This document shows positions 7,346 to 13,689 of a stretch of DNA of 13,689 bases, in pieces. Source of the DNA: an uncultured Lachnospiraceae bacterium (GTDB taxonomy: Bacteria; Bacillota_A; Clostridia; Lachnospirales; Lachnospiraceae). The stretch lies in assembly GCA_910585355.1 (NCBI GenBank), contig CAJUDN010000066.1, positions 1-13,689 on the forward strand, written 5' to 3'. The translations under genes were made by a program, and so were the position numbers. Below the pieces are notes generated by a model, which made no database searches, was not told the origin of the DNA, and was given only the letters and a program-made list of their open reading frames with translations. Position 1 is the first letter of the stretch. Each line of letters opens with the position of its first letter.

Positions 7346-7373
7346 TCTTGTCCGCGATACGCGGGCAACAAGA
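7346..7373. repeat. stem-loop 3
   Basis: TCTTGT (7346-7351) pairs with ACAAGA (7368-7373), and CCGCG (7352-7356) pairs with CGCGG (7360-7364) around the loop ATA. Three bases (7365-7367) bulge on the right arm. It starts two bases after stem-loop 2. Nothing further was recognised between here and the tetR stop at 7472. Confidence 0.7.
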
Positions 7374-7471
7374 CGCCCTCTTCCTTGAATAGTAACAATA
7401 CCTGAAACAGAATCAGAAGAGGATCCTGCCTCAATCCAATAGAAGCGGCTTAAAACGTGAAAAAGGACGGA

Positions 7472-8056
7472 TTATTCAGGTATGCCAGACTGCCGGTAAT
7501 TCAGGGCTTTGGCACAGAACTCAGCCATGAATTCAATGGATTCTGCCATTCCATCCTGAGACCAGTGAACCACGATGGTGGACAGAGCGCCCTCCCAGGC
7601 CAGAAAACGGTAATGTTCTTCACTTTCTCTGGAGTGGTCCAGCTTCCTGGAGATGGAATAGGTGCTGAACACAGGGGTATTCAGCATATGGGCCTGGAGC
7701 AGCAGGGAGAACTGGCTGGAGTGCTCTTTAATGGAGCGGAAAAATTCATAATACCAGGCATAGGGATCCTCCTGAAATATGGGAGAGGTAAAGGAGGCCG
7801 CCAGCTCATCTAGGAATACGTTGCATGTTTCATTTAAAACTTCCTCTTTAGAATTGTAATTCCGGTAGAAGGCAGTGCGTGAAACGCCGGAGCGCCGCAC
7901 AATTTCAGAGACGGAGATTTTATCAAAAGGCTTTTGGCCCATCAGGTAGATTAAGGCGGTCTGGAGGCATTCTCTGGTGAGGCGGTTGGATTCTTTGTTG
8001 GACATCCGGAGGATGTCCCGCTTTTCAAGCTCCGTTTCTTTTTGTGCTTTCTGCAT
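7472..8056 (-). CDS. TetR/AcrR-family transcriptional regulator
   Basis: A 194-residue regulator. The N-terminal DNA-binding domain has the helix-turn-helix at about 47-66 (ISVSEIVRRSGVSRTAFYR) followed by the typical NYNSKEEVL helix. The rest is a helical ligand-binding/dimerisation domain with no recognisable ligand. The ATG at 8054-8056 follows GAGAGGAG by eight bases; M18 is a possible but less supported start. It is divergent from degV across 160 bp that hold an inverted repeat, the usual layout for a TetR repressor controlling itself and its neighbour. The MATE transporter beyond degV could also be a target. Confidence 0.9.
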   Translation of the reverse strand: MQKAQKETELEKRDILRMSNKESNRLTRECLQTALIYLMGQKPFDKISVSEIVRRSGVSRTAFYRNYNSKEEVLNETCNVFLDELAASFTSPIFQEDPYAWYYEFFRSIKEHSSQFSLLLQAHMLNTPVFSTYSISRKLDHSRESEEHYRFLAWEGALSTIVVHWSQDGMAESIEFMAEFCAKALNYRQSGIPE

Positions 8057-8121
8057 GTATGGTTCTCCTCTCGCAGGCGTTACAAAAACCAGAAATTTTG
8101 TTCAGTCCGAAAGTCTGTCTA

Positions 8122-8150
8122 TTGACGGCATCATGGTCTGATGTTACAGT
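8122..8150 (+). promoter_or_regulatory. putative degV promoter
   Basis: TTGACG (8122-8127), a 17-bp spacer and TACAGT (8145-8150). The -10 match is modest (four of six). A nearby TATAAA at 8162-8167 is an alternative -10 with a poor -35. The left arm of the inverted repeat covers the -10. Confidence 0.45.
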
Positions 8151-8174
8151 TGTACATACAGTATAAATGTAACA
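8142..8174. promoter_or_regulatory. candidate TetR operator (inverted repeat)
   Basis: TGTTACA (8142-8148) and TGTAACA (8168-8174) are exact inverted copies with centres 26 bp apart. The palindrome TGTACA lies between them at 8151-8156. Each arm covers the -10 of one of the two divergent promoters. Assignment to the adjacent TetR protein is inferred from position. Confidence 0.55.
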
Positions 8175-8195
8175 CAATGAACCAATAGTTGTCAA
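8167..8195 (-). promoter_or_regulatory. putative tetR promoter
   Basis: On the minus strand, a perfect TTGACA (8190-8195), a 17-bp spacer and a weak -10 TTACAT (8167-8172). The right arm of the inverted repeat overlaps the -10. Confidence 0.45.
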
Positions 8196-8216
8196 ATACA
8201 GGGGAATCAGAAGAAA

Positions 8217-9107
8217 ATGAAGTCAATTGGAATTATTACGGACAGTCACAGCAGCATCAGCCAGGAGGAGGCGGCAAACAGGGGAATTTTTGTGCTTCCG
8301 ATGCCGTTTTATATTGATGGGGAATGTTTTTATGAAGGGCTCACCTTATCAAGAAAGACTTTTTTTGAGAAAATGGGTGCCGGAGCACAGATTACCACGT
8401 CTCAGCCATCCCCGGCCGCTGTTATGGAAATCTGGGATAAGGCCCTGAAGGAGTATGAAAAAATCCTTTATATGCCAATCAGCAGTGGTTTGAGCGGTTC
8501 TTTCGAAACGGCAGCAGCTCTGGCCGGAGAGGAAACGTATGCAGGCCGGGTTCTGGTGGTGGATCATGGACAGGTGGCGACTCCCCTTCATCAGATGATT
8601 TTGGATACGCAGGAGTTAATAGAAAAGGGATATTCTGCGGAGGAAATCAAGGAAATACTGGAAAAAGCCAGGGAACGGATGATGATTTACATAGGCGTTC
8701 AGACTCTGGAAAATTTAAAGCGGGGAGGACGGATTACGCCTGCCGCCGCCGCTCTGGGAGCAGTCTTTAACATTAAGCCGGTTCTAAAACTAGAAACGGG
8801 AAAGCTGGATTCCTATAAAAAATGTCATGGTTTTTTAAAAGCAAGAAAGACTATGATCGAAGCTATGGAAAGAGAACTGGAGACGAGATTTAAAGAAGCA
8901 AAAGAGGCTGGCGCCGTCCATCTTCTGGCGGCCTCCAGCGCGTCCGACCAGGAGACAGAAAACTGGATTGAGGAAATTGAGTCGGCTTTTTCGGGGATGA
9001 CTGTTATGTGCGATCCGTTAACGTTGGGGGTGTCCTGCCATACAGGGCAGGGAGCCCTTGGGATCGGCTGTGCCGTAAAACCGGATTTCAGCATGAAATG
9101 GAAATGA
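8217..9107 (+). CDS. DegV family protein (fatty-acid-binding, FakB-like)
   Basis: A 296-residue DegV-fold protein. Members bind a fatty acid in a pocket between two domains, and the FakB type presents it to the kinase FakA. Signatures in order: ITDSHSSIS (7-15, usually TDSTAD), TSQPS (61-65), SSGLSGS (89-95), LKRGGRI (167-173), KPVL (187-190), and CHTGQGALGIG (274-284, usually HTGPGALG). Length is typical. The start follows AGGGGAA at a rather long distance of about ten bases. No fatty-acid kinase is in the window, so the binding role is from family knowledge. It is likely regulated by the divergent TetR protein and ends before two hairpins. Confidence 0.9.
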   Translation: MKSIGIITDSHSSISQEEAANRGIFVLPMPFYIDGECFYEGLTLSRKTFFEKMGAGAQITTSQPSPAAVMEIWDKALKEYEKILYMPISSGLSGSFETAAALAGEETYAGRVLVVDHGQVATPLHQMILDTQELIEKGYSAEEIKEILEKARERMMIYIGVQTLENLKRGGRITPAAAALGAVFNIKPVLKLETGKLDSYKKCHGFLKARKTMIEAMERELETRFKEAKEAGAVHLLAASSASDQETENWIEEIESAFSGMTVMCDPLTLGVSCHTGQGALGIGCAVKPDFSMKWK

Positions 9108-9150
9108 TATGAAAATGGGTTATGTCCTGAAACGGTATAGGCCCATGCTG

Positions 9151-9180
9151 TTACGTTCACAGGGTGCCTGTGAACAGTAA
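9151..9180 (+). repeat. stem-loop after degV
   Basis: GTTCACAGG (9155-9163) pairs perfectly with CCTGTGAAC (9167-9175) around the three-base loop GTG. TTAC (9151-9154) and GTAA (9177-9180) extend the stem past one bulged A. No T-run follows; it may protect the degV message end. Confidence 0.75.
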
Positions 9181-9195
9181 TATAGTAACGAAAGC

Positions 9196-9240
9196 AGCCC
9201 GGCTGTCCTTTTTATAAAGAGGCGGCCGGGTTGTGTTTTA
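9196..9240 (+). terminator. terminator after degV
   Basis: CCCGGC (9198-9203) pairs with GCCGGG (9225-9230). Within it, CCTTTTT can pair with AAAGAGG after a small internal loop. T-rich TTGTGTTTT follows at 9231-9239. The T-rich stretch is also the -35 region of the next promoter. Confidence 0.6.
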
Positions 9241-9259
9241 AAAGAAACCATGCTAGAAT
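9231..9259 (+). promoter_or_regulatory. sigma-A promoter of the MATE gene
   Basis: TTGTGT (9231-9236) and TAGAAT (9254-9259) with a 17-bp spacer. Transcription would start near 9266, inside the purine tract. The long open frame beginning at 9231 therefore cannot be the translated start. Confidence 0.65.
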
Positions 9260-9335
9260 GGGAAGAGAAGAGAAAAGAAAAAGAGAAAAGAAAAAGAGAA
9301 AAGAAAAAGAGAAAAGAAGAAAGAAGGGAGAAAGA
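9260..9335 (+). repeat. 76-base all-purine tract with 13-bp tandem repeats
   Basis: Every base from 9260 to 9335 is A or G. Inside are three exact copies of GAGAAAAGAAAAA (9270-9282, 9283-9295, 9296-9308) and a partial fourth from 9309. It forms almost the whole inferred 5' leader of the MATE message and contains its ribosome site GGGAG (9326-9330). Confidence 0.92.
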
Positions 9336-9341
9336 TACCGT

Positions 9342-10721
9342 ATGAATTCACTGAAAAAATTCTTCGGGCCCGTGGACATGACTGCCGGGACGCCCTGGAA
9401 GAATATTGCGTTGTTTACCATTCCCATGATCATCGGAAACATTGCACAGCAGCTCTACAATACGGTGGACAGTATCGTAGTGGGGAAATTTGTGGGGGAC
9501 AATGCGCTGGCCGCCGTAGGGAGTGCCAGCCCTATTTTTAATCTGCTCCTGGTATTGTTTATTGGAATTTCCGTTGGAACCAGCGTCATGGTATCCCAGT
9601 ATTTCGGAGCCAGAGACAAAGAACGGCTTTCCAACACCATCGGCTGCTGTATTACGCTGACCGCCATCGCCTCTGTGATTATTATGATCACCGGTTCGCT
9701 GTTTGTCCGGCCGCTTCTGGAGCTTTTAAATACTCCGGACAGCATCATCGACTGGTGTACTTCCTATCTGACCGTGTTATTTTATGGAATCGCAGGCGTG
9801 GCTTACTACAATATTTTAAGCGGCGTGCTTCGCGGGTTGGGGGACTCGGTTTCGGCCCTGATGTATCTTTTAATTGCAACAGTTGTCAACATTGTCCTGG
9901 ATGTCTGGTTTGTTGCGGGGCTTAAAATGGGAGTGTTCGGGGTGGCTCTGGCTACGGCCATCGCTCAGGGCATATCGGCGCTTTTATGCATGTTTAAATT
10001 AATGCGGATGCATGAAATATTTGAGATGAAGCCTTATCATCTGAAACTAAACAGGGAACACGCCCTCACCATCATCCGCCTGGGCCTGCCGTCGGGACTG
10101 ACCCAGGCTATTTTCTCCATGGCCATGATTGTGGTGCAGTCCTTAACGAACAGCTTTGGGGAGATGGTTATTGCCGCCAACGTGATTATCATGCGTGTGG
10201 ATGGCTTTGCCATGATGCCGAATTTTTCTTTTGGAACCACCATGACCACGTATGCCGGCCAGAATGTGGGCGCCAGACAATATGAGCGTGTGGAGCAGGG
10301 TGCCAGACAGGGGACCTTTATGGCAATGGGAGTGTCGGCATCCATTACCGTTTTAATTCTGATTTTTGGAAAATATCTTATGGGAATTTTTACCTCCACC
10401 ACAGAGTTAGTAGACTTAAGCGTCCATATGATGCGGATTCTGGCCGTTGGATACATAGCCATGGCTGTGACCCAGAGTCTTTCCGGCGTCATGCGCGGGG
10501 CCGGGGATACCATGACTCCCATGTGGATTTCCATATTTACAACGGTGGTGGTCCGTGTTCCGGTGGCTTACGGGATTTCCTGGCTTACCAGGACACCTGA
10601 ACTTCCCAATGGACGCAGCGAGTGCATTTTTATTTCTCTTCTGCTGTCCTGGACTCTGGGCGCCATTGCGACCGCAATTTCCTATAAGGCAGGGCGCTGG
10701 AAGAAGAAGGCTGTCCAATAA
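9342..10721 (+). CDS. MATE family efflux transporter
   Basis: A 459-residue polytopic membrane protein of the multidrug and toxic compound extrusion family, which exports substrates using a Na+ or H+ gradient. About twelve hydrophobic helices in two halves are visible. Family hallmarks appear in each half: the N-terminal PMIIGNIAQQLYNTVDSIVVG segment split by helix breaks, VGTSVMVSQYFGA near residue 80-95, and in the second half YAGQNVGARQYERV and LSGVMRGAGDT, echoing LSGVLRGLGDS of the first half. The ATG at 9342 follows GGGAG by eleven bases; the in-frame extension upstream would be a lysine/arginine run read from the purine tract and is rejected. Substrate is unknown. It lies behind degV but has its own promoter. 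Confidence 0.9.
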   Translation: MNSLKKFFGPVDMTAGTPWKNIALFTIPMIIGNIAQQLYNTVDSIVVGKFVGDNALAAVGSASPIFNLLLVLFIGISVGTSVMVSQYFGARDKERLSNTIGCCITLTAIASVIIMITGSLFVRPLLELLNTPDSIIDWCTSYLTVLFYGIAGVAYYNILSGVLRGLGDSVSALMYLLIATVVNIVLDVWFVAGLKMGVFGVALATAIAQGISALLCMFKLMRMHEIFEMKPYHLKLNREHALTIIRLGLPSGLTQAIFSMAMIVVQSLTNSFGEMVIAANVIIMRVDGFAMMPNFSFGTTMTTYAGQNVGARQYERVEQGARQGTFMAMGVSASITVLILIFGKYLMGIFTSTTELVDLSVHMMRILAVGYIAMAVTQSLSGVMRGAGDTMTPMWISIFTTVVVRVPVAYGISWLTRTPELPNGRSECIFISLLLSWTLGAIATAISYKAGRWKKKAVQ

Positions 10722-10724
10722 AAA

Positions 10725-10762
10725 GGAATCCTGTTTTGTAGGATTCCCCGCCTGCGGCGGGG
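10725..10762. terminator. double hairpin between the MATE gene and greA
   Basis: GGAATCCT (10725-10732) pairs with AGGATTCC (10740-10747). CCCCGCC (10746-10752) pairs with GGCGGGG (10756-10762). The two stems overlap by two bases, so they compete. On the plus strand no T-run follows. On the minus strand the first hairpin is followed by TTTTT, a complete intrinsic terminator for antisense transcription, so the element may work mainly in that direction. Confidence 0.55.
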
Positions 10763-10808
10763 CGCAATATCAGGCAGGGAAATCATAGGTTTTCGGCCAG
10801 TTCTGTTC

Positions 10809-10837
10809 TTGACAACAGCGGGGGTTTACGCTATAAT
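10809..10837 (+). promoter_or_regulatory. consensus sigma-A promoter of greA-lysS
   Basis: TTGACA (10809-10814), a 17-bp spacer and TATAAT (10832-10837), perfect in both hexamers and spacing. It predicts a strong start near 10844, with about 50 bases of leader before greA. Confidence 0.92.
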
Positions 10838-10896
10838 ACGTTGAATGTAGTTATAAAGGGGTATTATGCCCTGAATTTAAAGGAAGGTAAGATGTC

Positions 10897-11379
10897 ATGG
10901 CAGATAAGAAACATATTTTGACTTACGCAGGTCTGAAAAAGTATGAAGATGAGCTTCAGGATTTAAAAGTAAACCGCAGAAGAGAAATCGCTCAGAAAAT
11001 CAAAGAAGCCAGAGAGCAGGGCGATTTATCCGAGAATGCTGAGTATGACGCGGCGAAAGATGAGCAGAGAGACATCGAAGCCAGAATTGAAGAGCTGGAG
11101 AAGCTCTTAAAGAACGCGGAAGTGGTTGTTGAGGATGAAGTAAACCTGGACAAAATCAGCATCGGCTGTGTAGTCAAGGTTTTTGATGTGGAGTTCGATG
11201 AGGAGATAGAGTTTAAGCTTGTGGGTTCCACAGAGGCCAACAGCCTTCAGAATAAAATTTCCAACGAGTCCCCGGTTGGTCATGCCCTGATCGGTAAAAA
11301 AATCGGAGATATGGTTGATGTGGAAACACAGGCCGGAGTGCTGCAGTACAAGGTTCTGGATATTAAGAGAGTCGATTGA
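10897..11379 (+). CDS. greA: transcription elongation factor GreA
   Basis: A 160-residue factor that enters the RNA polymerase secondary channel and triggers cleavage of backtracked transcripts. The N-terminal coiled-coil (about 10-75) carries the acidic tip in GDLSENAEYDAAKDEQ, with D43 and E46 matching the catalytic tip acids. The C-terminal FKBP-like domain has the family motif around NKISNESPVGHALIGKK. Length is exact for GreA. The ATG follows AGGAAGG by nine bases. It is the first gene of a short operon with lysS, 26 bases apart. Confidence 0.96.
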   Translation: MADKKHILTYAGLKKYEDELQDLKVNRRREIAQKIKEAREQGDLSENAEYDAAKDEQRDIEARIEELEKLLKNAEVVVEDEVNLDKISIGCVVKVFDVEFDEEIEFKLVGSTEANSLQNKISNESPVGHALIGKKIGDMVDVETQAGVLQYKVLDIKRVD

Positions 11380-11393
11380 TTAACATAACAGAA

Positions 11394-11397
11394 GGAG
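11394..11397 (+). promoter_or_regulatory. ribosome binding site that fixes the lysS start
   Basis: GGAG within AAGGAGAG lies eight bases before GTG 11406. A TTG at 11376, in frame and overlapping the greA stop, has no ribosome site. Confidence 0.8.
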
Positions 11398-11405
11398 AGA
11401 TAACA

Positions 11406-12923
11406 GTGGCAGAGCAGGGAAACCAGAAGACAAAGGGAAACGGGCAGGAGCAGGATATTCATCAGCTTCTTAAGGTGCGCCGTGAAAAGCTGGCTGATTT
11501 GCAGGAAAACGGTAAGAATCCGTTTTTAATTACAAAGTATGACGTAACCGCTCATAGTGCAGACGTGAAGGAACAATACGCAGAGTTTGAAGGAAAGGAG
11601 GTTTCCATCGCCGGACGTATGATGTCCAAACGTGTGATGGGAAAGGCTTCCTTTTGCAATGTTCAGGATTTAAAGGGAAATATCCAGTGCTATGTGGCGA
11701 GGGACGATATCGGGGAGGATTCCTATAAAGATTTCAAGAAAATGGACATTGGCGATATCGTTGGAATCAGGGGGTTTGTGTTCACTACAAAAATGGGCGA
11801 GATTTCTGTCCATGTAAAGTCTATCACCCTGCTTTCCAAGAGCCTTCAGATCTTACCGGAGAAATATCATGGACTGACCAATACGGATACTCGTTACCGT
11901 CAGAGATATGTGGACTTAATCATGAACGAAGAGGTAAAGGATACCTTTATTAAGCGTTCCAGAATCATTGCGGCAATCCGCAGATTTCTGGATAATGAGG
12001 GATTCATGGAGGTTGAGACTCCCATGCTGGTTGCCAATGCAGGCGGAGCGGCTGCGAGACCCTTTGAAACTCATTTCAATGCGCTGGATGAGGATTTTAA
12101 GCTTCGTATTTCTCTGGAGCTTTATTTGAAGAGGCTGATTGTAGGCGGTTTAGAGCGTGTATATGAAATCGGCCGCGTATTCCGCAACGAGGGCCTTGAC
12201 ACAAGACACAATCCGGAATTTACGTTGATGGAGCTCTACCAGGCTTACACCGATTACCATGGTATGATGGATTTGACCGAAAGACTGTACCGTTATGTTG
12301 CTCAGGAGGTTTTGGGAACAACAAAAATCGTATATAACGGAATCGAGATGGATTTGGGAAAGCCTTTTGAACGCATGACTATGGTGGATGCCGTTAAAAA
12401 GTATGCCGGTGTGGATTTTAATGAAATTCACAGTTCTCAGGAGGCGAGGGCAGCTGCCAAGGAACACCATATTGAGGTAGAGGCCCATCACCAGAAAGGT
12501 GATATTTTAAGCCTGTTCTTCGAGGAGTATGTGGAAGAGCATCTGATTCAGCCGACCTTCATCATGGACCATCCCATCGAGATTTCTCCGCTTACAAAGA
12601 AGAAACCGGAGAATCCGGAGTATACGGAGCGCTTCGAGTTTTTCATGAACGGATGGGAGATGGCTAATGCGTATTCTGAGCTTAACGATCCCATCGACCA
12701 GAGAGAGCGTTTCCGCGCCCAGGAAGCCCGTCTGGCTCAGGGAGATGAAGAAGCTAACCATACGGATGAGGACTTCTTAAATGCCCTTGAGATTGGTATG
12801 CCGCCCACCGGTGGTATCGGATACGGTATCGACAGAATGTGCATGCTGCTGACAAATTCCGTAGCGATCCGTGATGTACTGCTGTTCCCGACAATGAAAA
12901 CTTTGGGTGGAAAAGACCAGTAA
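11406..12923 (+). CDS. lysS: lysyl-tRNA synthetase, class II
   Basis: A 505-residue enzyme charging tRNA-Lys with lysine using ATP. The N-terminal OB-fold anticodon-binding domain spans about 66-145 (VSIAGRMMSKRVMGKASF). The class II catalytic core follows: motif 1 around 183-207, motif 2 VYEIGRVFRNEGLDTRHNPE (252-271) with the ATP-contacting R260 and E262, and motif 3 GIGYGIDRM (470-478). All are intact, and the length is normal. Start is GTG. It is second in the greA operon. The DNA directly behind its stop looks like an element boundary, so the 3' end may be an integration target; the coding end (TLGGKDQ) appears complete. Confidence 0.96.
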   Translation: MAEQGNQKTKGNGQEQDIHQLLKVRREKLADLQENGKNPFLITKYDVTAHSADVKEQYAEFEGKEVSIAGRMMSKRVMGKASFCNVQDLKGNIQCYVARDDIGEDSYKDFKKMDIGDIVGIRGFVFTTKMGEISVHVKSITLLSKSLQILPEKYHGLTNTDTRYRQRYVDLIMNEEVKDTFIKRSRIIAAIRRFLDNEGFMEVETPMLVANAGGAAARPFETHFNALDEDFKLRISLELYLKRLIVGGLERVYEIGRVFRNEGLDTRHNPEFTLMELYQAYTDYHGMMDLTERLYRYVAQEVLGTTKIVYNGIEMDLGKPFERMTMVDAVKKYAGVDFNEIHSSQEARAAAKEHHIEVEAHHQKGDILSLFFEEYVEEHLIQPTFIMDHPIEISPLTKKKPENPEYTERFEFFMNGWEMANAYSELNDPIDQRERFRAQEARLAQGDEEANHTDEDFLNALEIGMPPTGGIGYGIDRMCMLLTNSVAIRDVLLFPTMKTLGGKDQ

Positions 12924-12954
12924 AATCAAGGGTTTCAGTGATTTTGAGTTGTGA

Positions 12955-12987
12955 TTTACTACAAATTTACTACAAATTTGCTACGCA
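12955..12987 (+). repeat. three tandem 11-bp repeats behind lysS
   Basis: TTTACTACAAA occurs exactly at 12955-12965 and 12966-12976, and as TTTGCTACGCA at 12977-12987. It starts 32 bases after the lysS stop. The form resembles integrase arm-binding repeats or iterons; function is inferred. Confidence 0.85.
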
Positions 12988-13016
12988 TAATACGTGATAA
13001 TACTGAATAATACGTT
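12987..13016 (+). repeat. three ATAATAC repeats at 10-bp spacing
   Basis: ATAATAC occurs at 12987-12993, 12997-13003 and 13007-13013, exactly one helical turn apart. It follows the 11-bp repeats directly, so a protein binding each copy would sit on one face of the DNA. Confidence 0.85.
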
Positions 13017-13050
13017 TTTGCGGCATTCAATTTTATAGGTATGTACCTTT

Positions 13051-13088
13051 AGGACACTTTCCAAGTGAGAATTTGGGAGTGTCCTTTT
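13051..13088 (+). terminator. intrinsic terminator between lysS and the DUF6075-like gene
   Basis: AGGACACT (13051-13058) pairs perfectly with AGTGTCCT (13078-13085), and the T-run continues as TTTT (13085-13088) then GTT. It may end lysS transcription, or act as a leader attenuator for the next gene, whose ATG is 36 bases on. Confidence 0.72.
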
Positions 13089-13123
13089 GTTATGGTCAAA
13101 AAATAAAATTGGAGGTAGAAAGG

Positions 13124-13642
13124 ATGAACAACACAGCGTTAAGAGCAGGGGCGCAGAGCGCCAACAACACACACATGGTTTTTGCAAACGAGGAACATGA
13201 GAAGTTTTATTATGAGAAATTGGAACAGGCGAGGTATCAGGACTGCTATCACAAGGCTTTGATCTACATTCTCGGTATTTCAGAGGATACAAGGTATCAT
13301 TTCAGCCAGATCTACGATATGAAGTCAGGATTCATCAAGCCGGAGTGCCTGCATCAAGGCTGGCAGACAAGCGGCAGTGTCCGTGTGGTAAGGCTCGCCT
13401 TTAACCTTTACACAGACGGAACGCCGAGTGTTGACGATTATAAGCGCAAGGACGAGCAGATCAGAGAGTGCAGTGAGTATTCCGTGAGTGATATTTTTTG
13501 CTGCGGCTATGCGATGTACTTCTGGCAGGGCATCAAGCTCCGTTATCCGGAATACTGCAAAAAGCAGAAGTCCATTGAGGAGATCCTTGCAGAAATGGAG
13601 AGGAAACGTGCTGAAAATTCGACTGATGGGAACGAAGAATGA
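13124..13642 (+). CDS. DUF6075-like protein of unknown function
   Basis: A 172-residue soluble, charged protein. I associate the pattern NEEHEKFYYEKLE, then KALIYILGISEDTRYH, IKPECLHQGWQTSGS and VRLAFNLYTDG with DUF6075, a family I recall from Clostridia and their conjugative or integrative elements. No catalytic motif or membrane segment is visible. Residues 1-17 are low-complexity, and the C-terminus (about 150-172) is a charged helix. The ATG follows GGAGG by eight bases; an earlier in-frame TTG at 13073 lies inside the terminator stem. The next gene overlaps its end in another frame, which suggests translational coupling in an accessory operon. Confidence 0.7.
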   Translation: MNNTALRAGAQSANNTHMVFANEEHEKFYYEKLEQARYQDCYHKALIYILGISEDTRYHFSQIYDMKSGFIKPECLHQGWQTSGSVRVVRLAFNLYTDGTPSVDDYKRKDEQIRECSEYSVSDIFCCGYAMYFWQGIKLRYPEYCKKQKSIEEILAEMERKRAENSTDGNEE

Positions 13643-13689
13643 TATTAAGTGGTTCGAGAAGATTTTGAAAAGACAGCCCAAAGTGGCTG
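13608..13689 (+). CDS. start of a small gene cut by the window end
   Basis: From GTG 13608 a frame stays open for 27 codons to the window edge and begins MLKIRLMGTKNDIKWFEKIL. GGAGAGG (13597-13603) lies just upstream, and the start overlaps the DUF6075-like gene by 35 bases in a different frame. ATG 13626 is an alternative start. The opening (short strand, then 'GTKNDIKWF') is reminiscent of small DUF3970-type proteins, but too little is visible for an assignment. Confidence 0.45.
   Translation, partial: MLKIRLMGTKNDIKWFEKILKRQPKVA

Noticed and set aside
6177..7470. Complete insertion sequence around the 'transposase'-named gene
   Set aside because: No terminal inverted repeats flanking the gene and no target duplication could be found. 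The 16-bp inverted repeat at 7262-7322 is a local hairpin, with no partner on the other side of the gene.
9231..9341. Lysine/arginine-rich N-terminal extension of the MATE protein
   Set aside because: Its start codon coincides with the -35 hexamer of the predicted promoter. The basic run is only the purine tract read as codons, and the 13-bp repeats would shift frame with any copy change.
10037..10534. 165-codon minus-strand frame opposite the MATE gene
   Set aside because: It is a mirror frame of a hydrophobic protein with no start signals; the sense gene is intact.
11376..11405. TTG start for lysS overlapping the greA stop
   Set aside because: It has no ribosome site, while GTG 11406 has AAGGAGAG at proper spacing.

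Overview
The window looks like chromosomal DNA of a Gram-positive anaerobe of the Clostridia, most likely a Lachnospiraceae member. This rests on the protein types, strong AGGAGG-type ribosome binding sites, sigma-A style promoters with 17-bp spacers, and moderate GC content. It is an inference from style; no marker RNA gene is present.

Layout. At 57-2344 (minus) lies a two-component system of the CitA/DcuS-CitB/DcuR type (sensor kinase then response regulator, stop and start overlapping by one base). Divergent from it are three lower-glycolysis genes on the plus strand: gap (2548-3567), pgk (3823-5046) and tpiA (5240-5989). A strong terminator follows gap and another follows tpiA. The pgk-tpiA gap holds a pair of near-identical 43-bp direct repeats around a long hairpin. 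At 6177-7151 (minus) is an AT-richer gene for an Rpn/PD-(D/E)XK nuclease-type 'transposase' with a repetitive EGIKEG tail. A 320-base non-coding stretch with three consecutive stem-loops separates it from a TetR-family regulator (7472-8056, minus). The regulator is divergent from a DegV-family lipid-binding protein (8217-9107), and the shared intergenic region holds an inverted repeat lying over both putative -10 regions. A MATE-family transporter (9342-10721) follows, with its own promoter and a 76-base all-purine leader. The greA-lysS pair (10897-12923) is driven by a perfect consensus promoter.

Right end. Just after lysS the DNA changes character: tandem 11-bp and 10-bp repeats, a terminator, then a DUF6075-like gene (13124-13642) overlapped by the start of another small gene that runs off the window. 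This resembles the edge of an integrated mobile element inserted behind lysS, but the integrase and the far end are not visible.

How the genes relate. gap, pgk and tpiA act in triose-phosphate metabolism. greA and lysS are housekeeping genes for transcription and translation. The TetR regulator probably controls itself and degV; control of the MATE gene is less certain because it has its own promoter. The two-component pair probably senses a di- or tricarboxylate, with its target outside the window. No complete undescribed system is demonstrated. The most unusual items are the pgk-tpiA repeat/hairpin unit, the three-hairpin cluster, the purine leader and the repeat array behind lysS.
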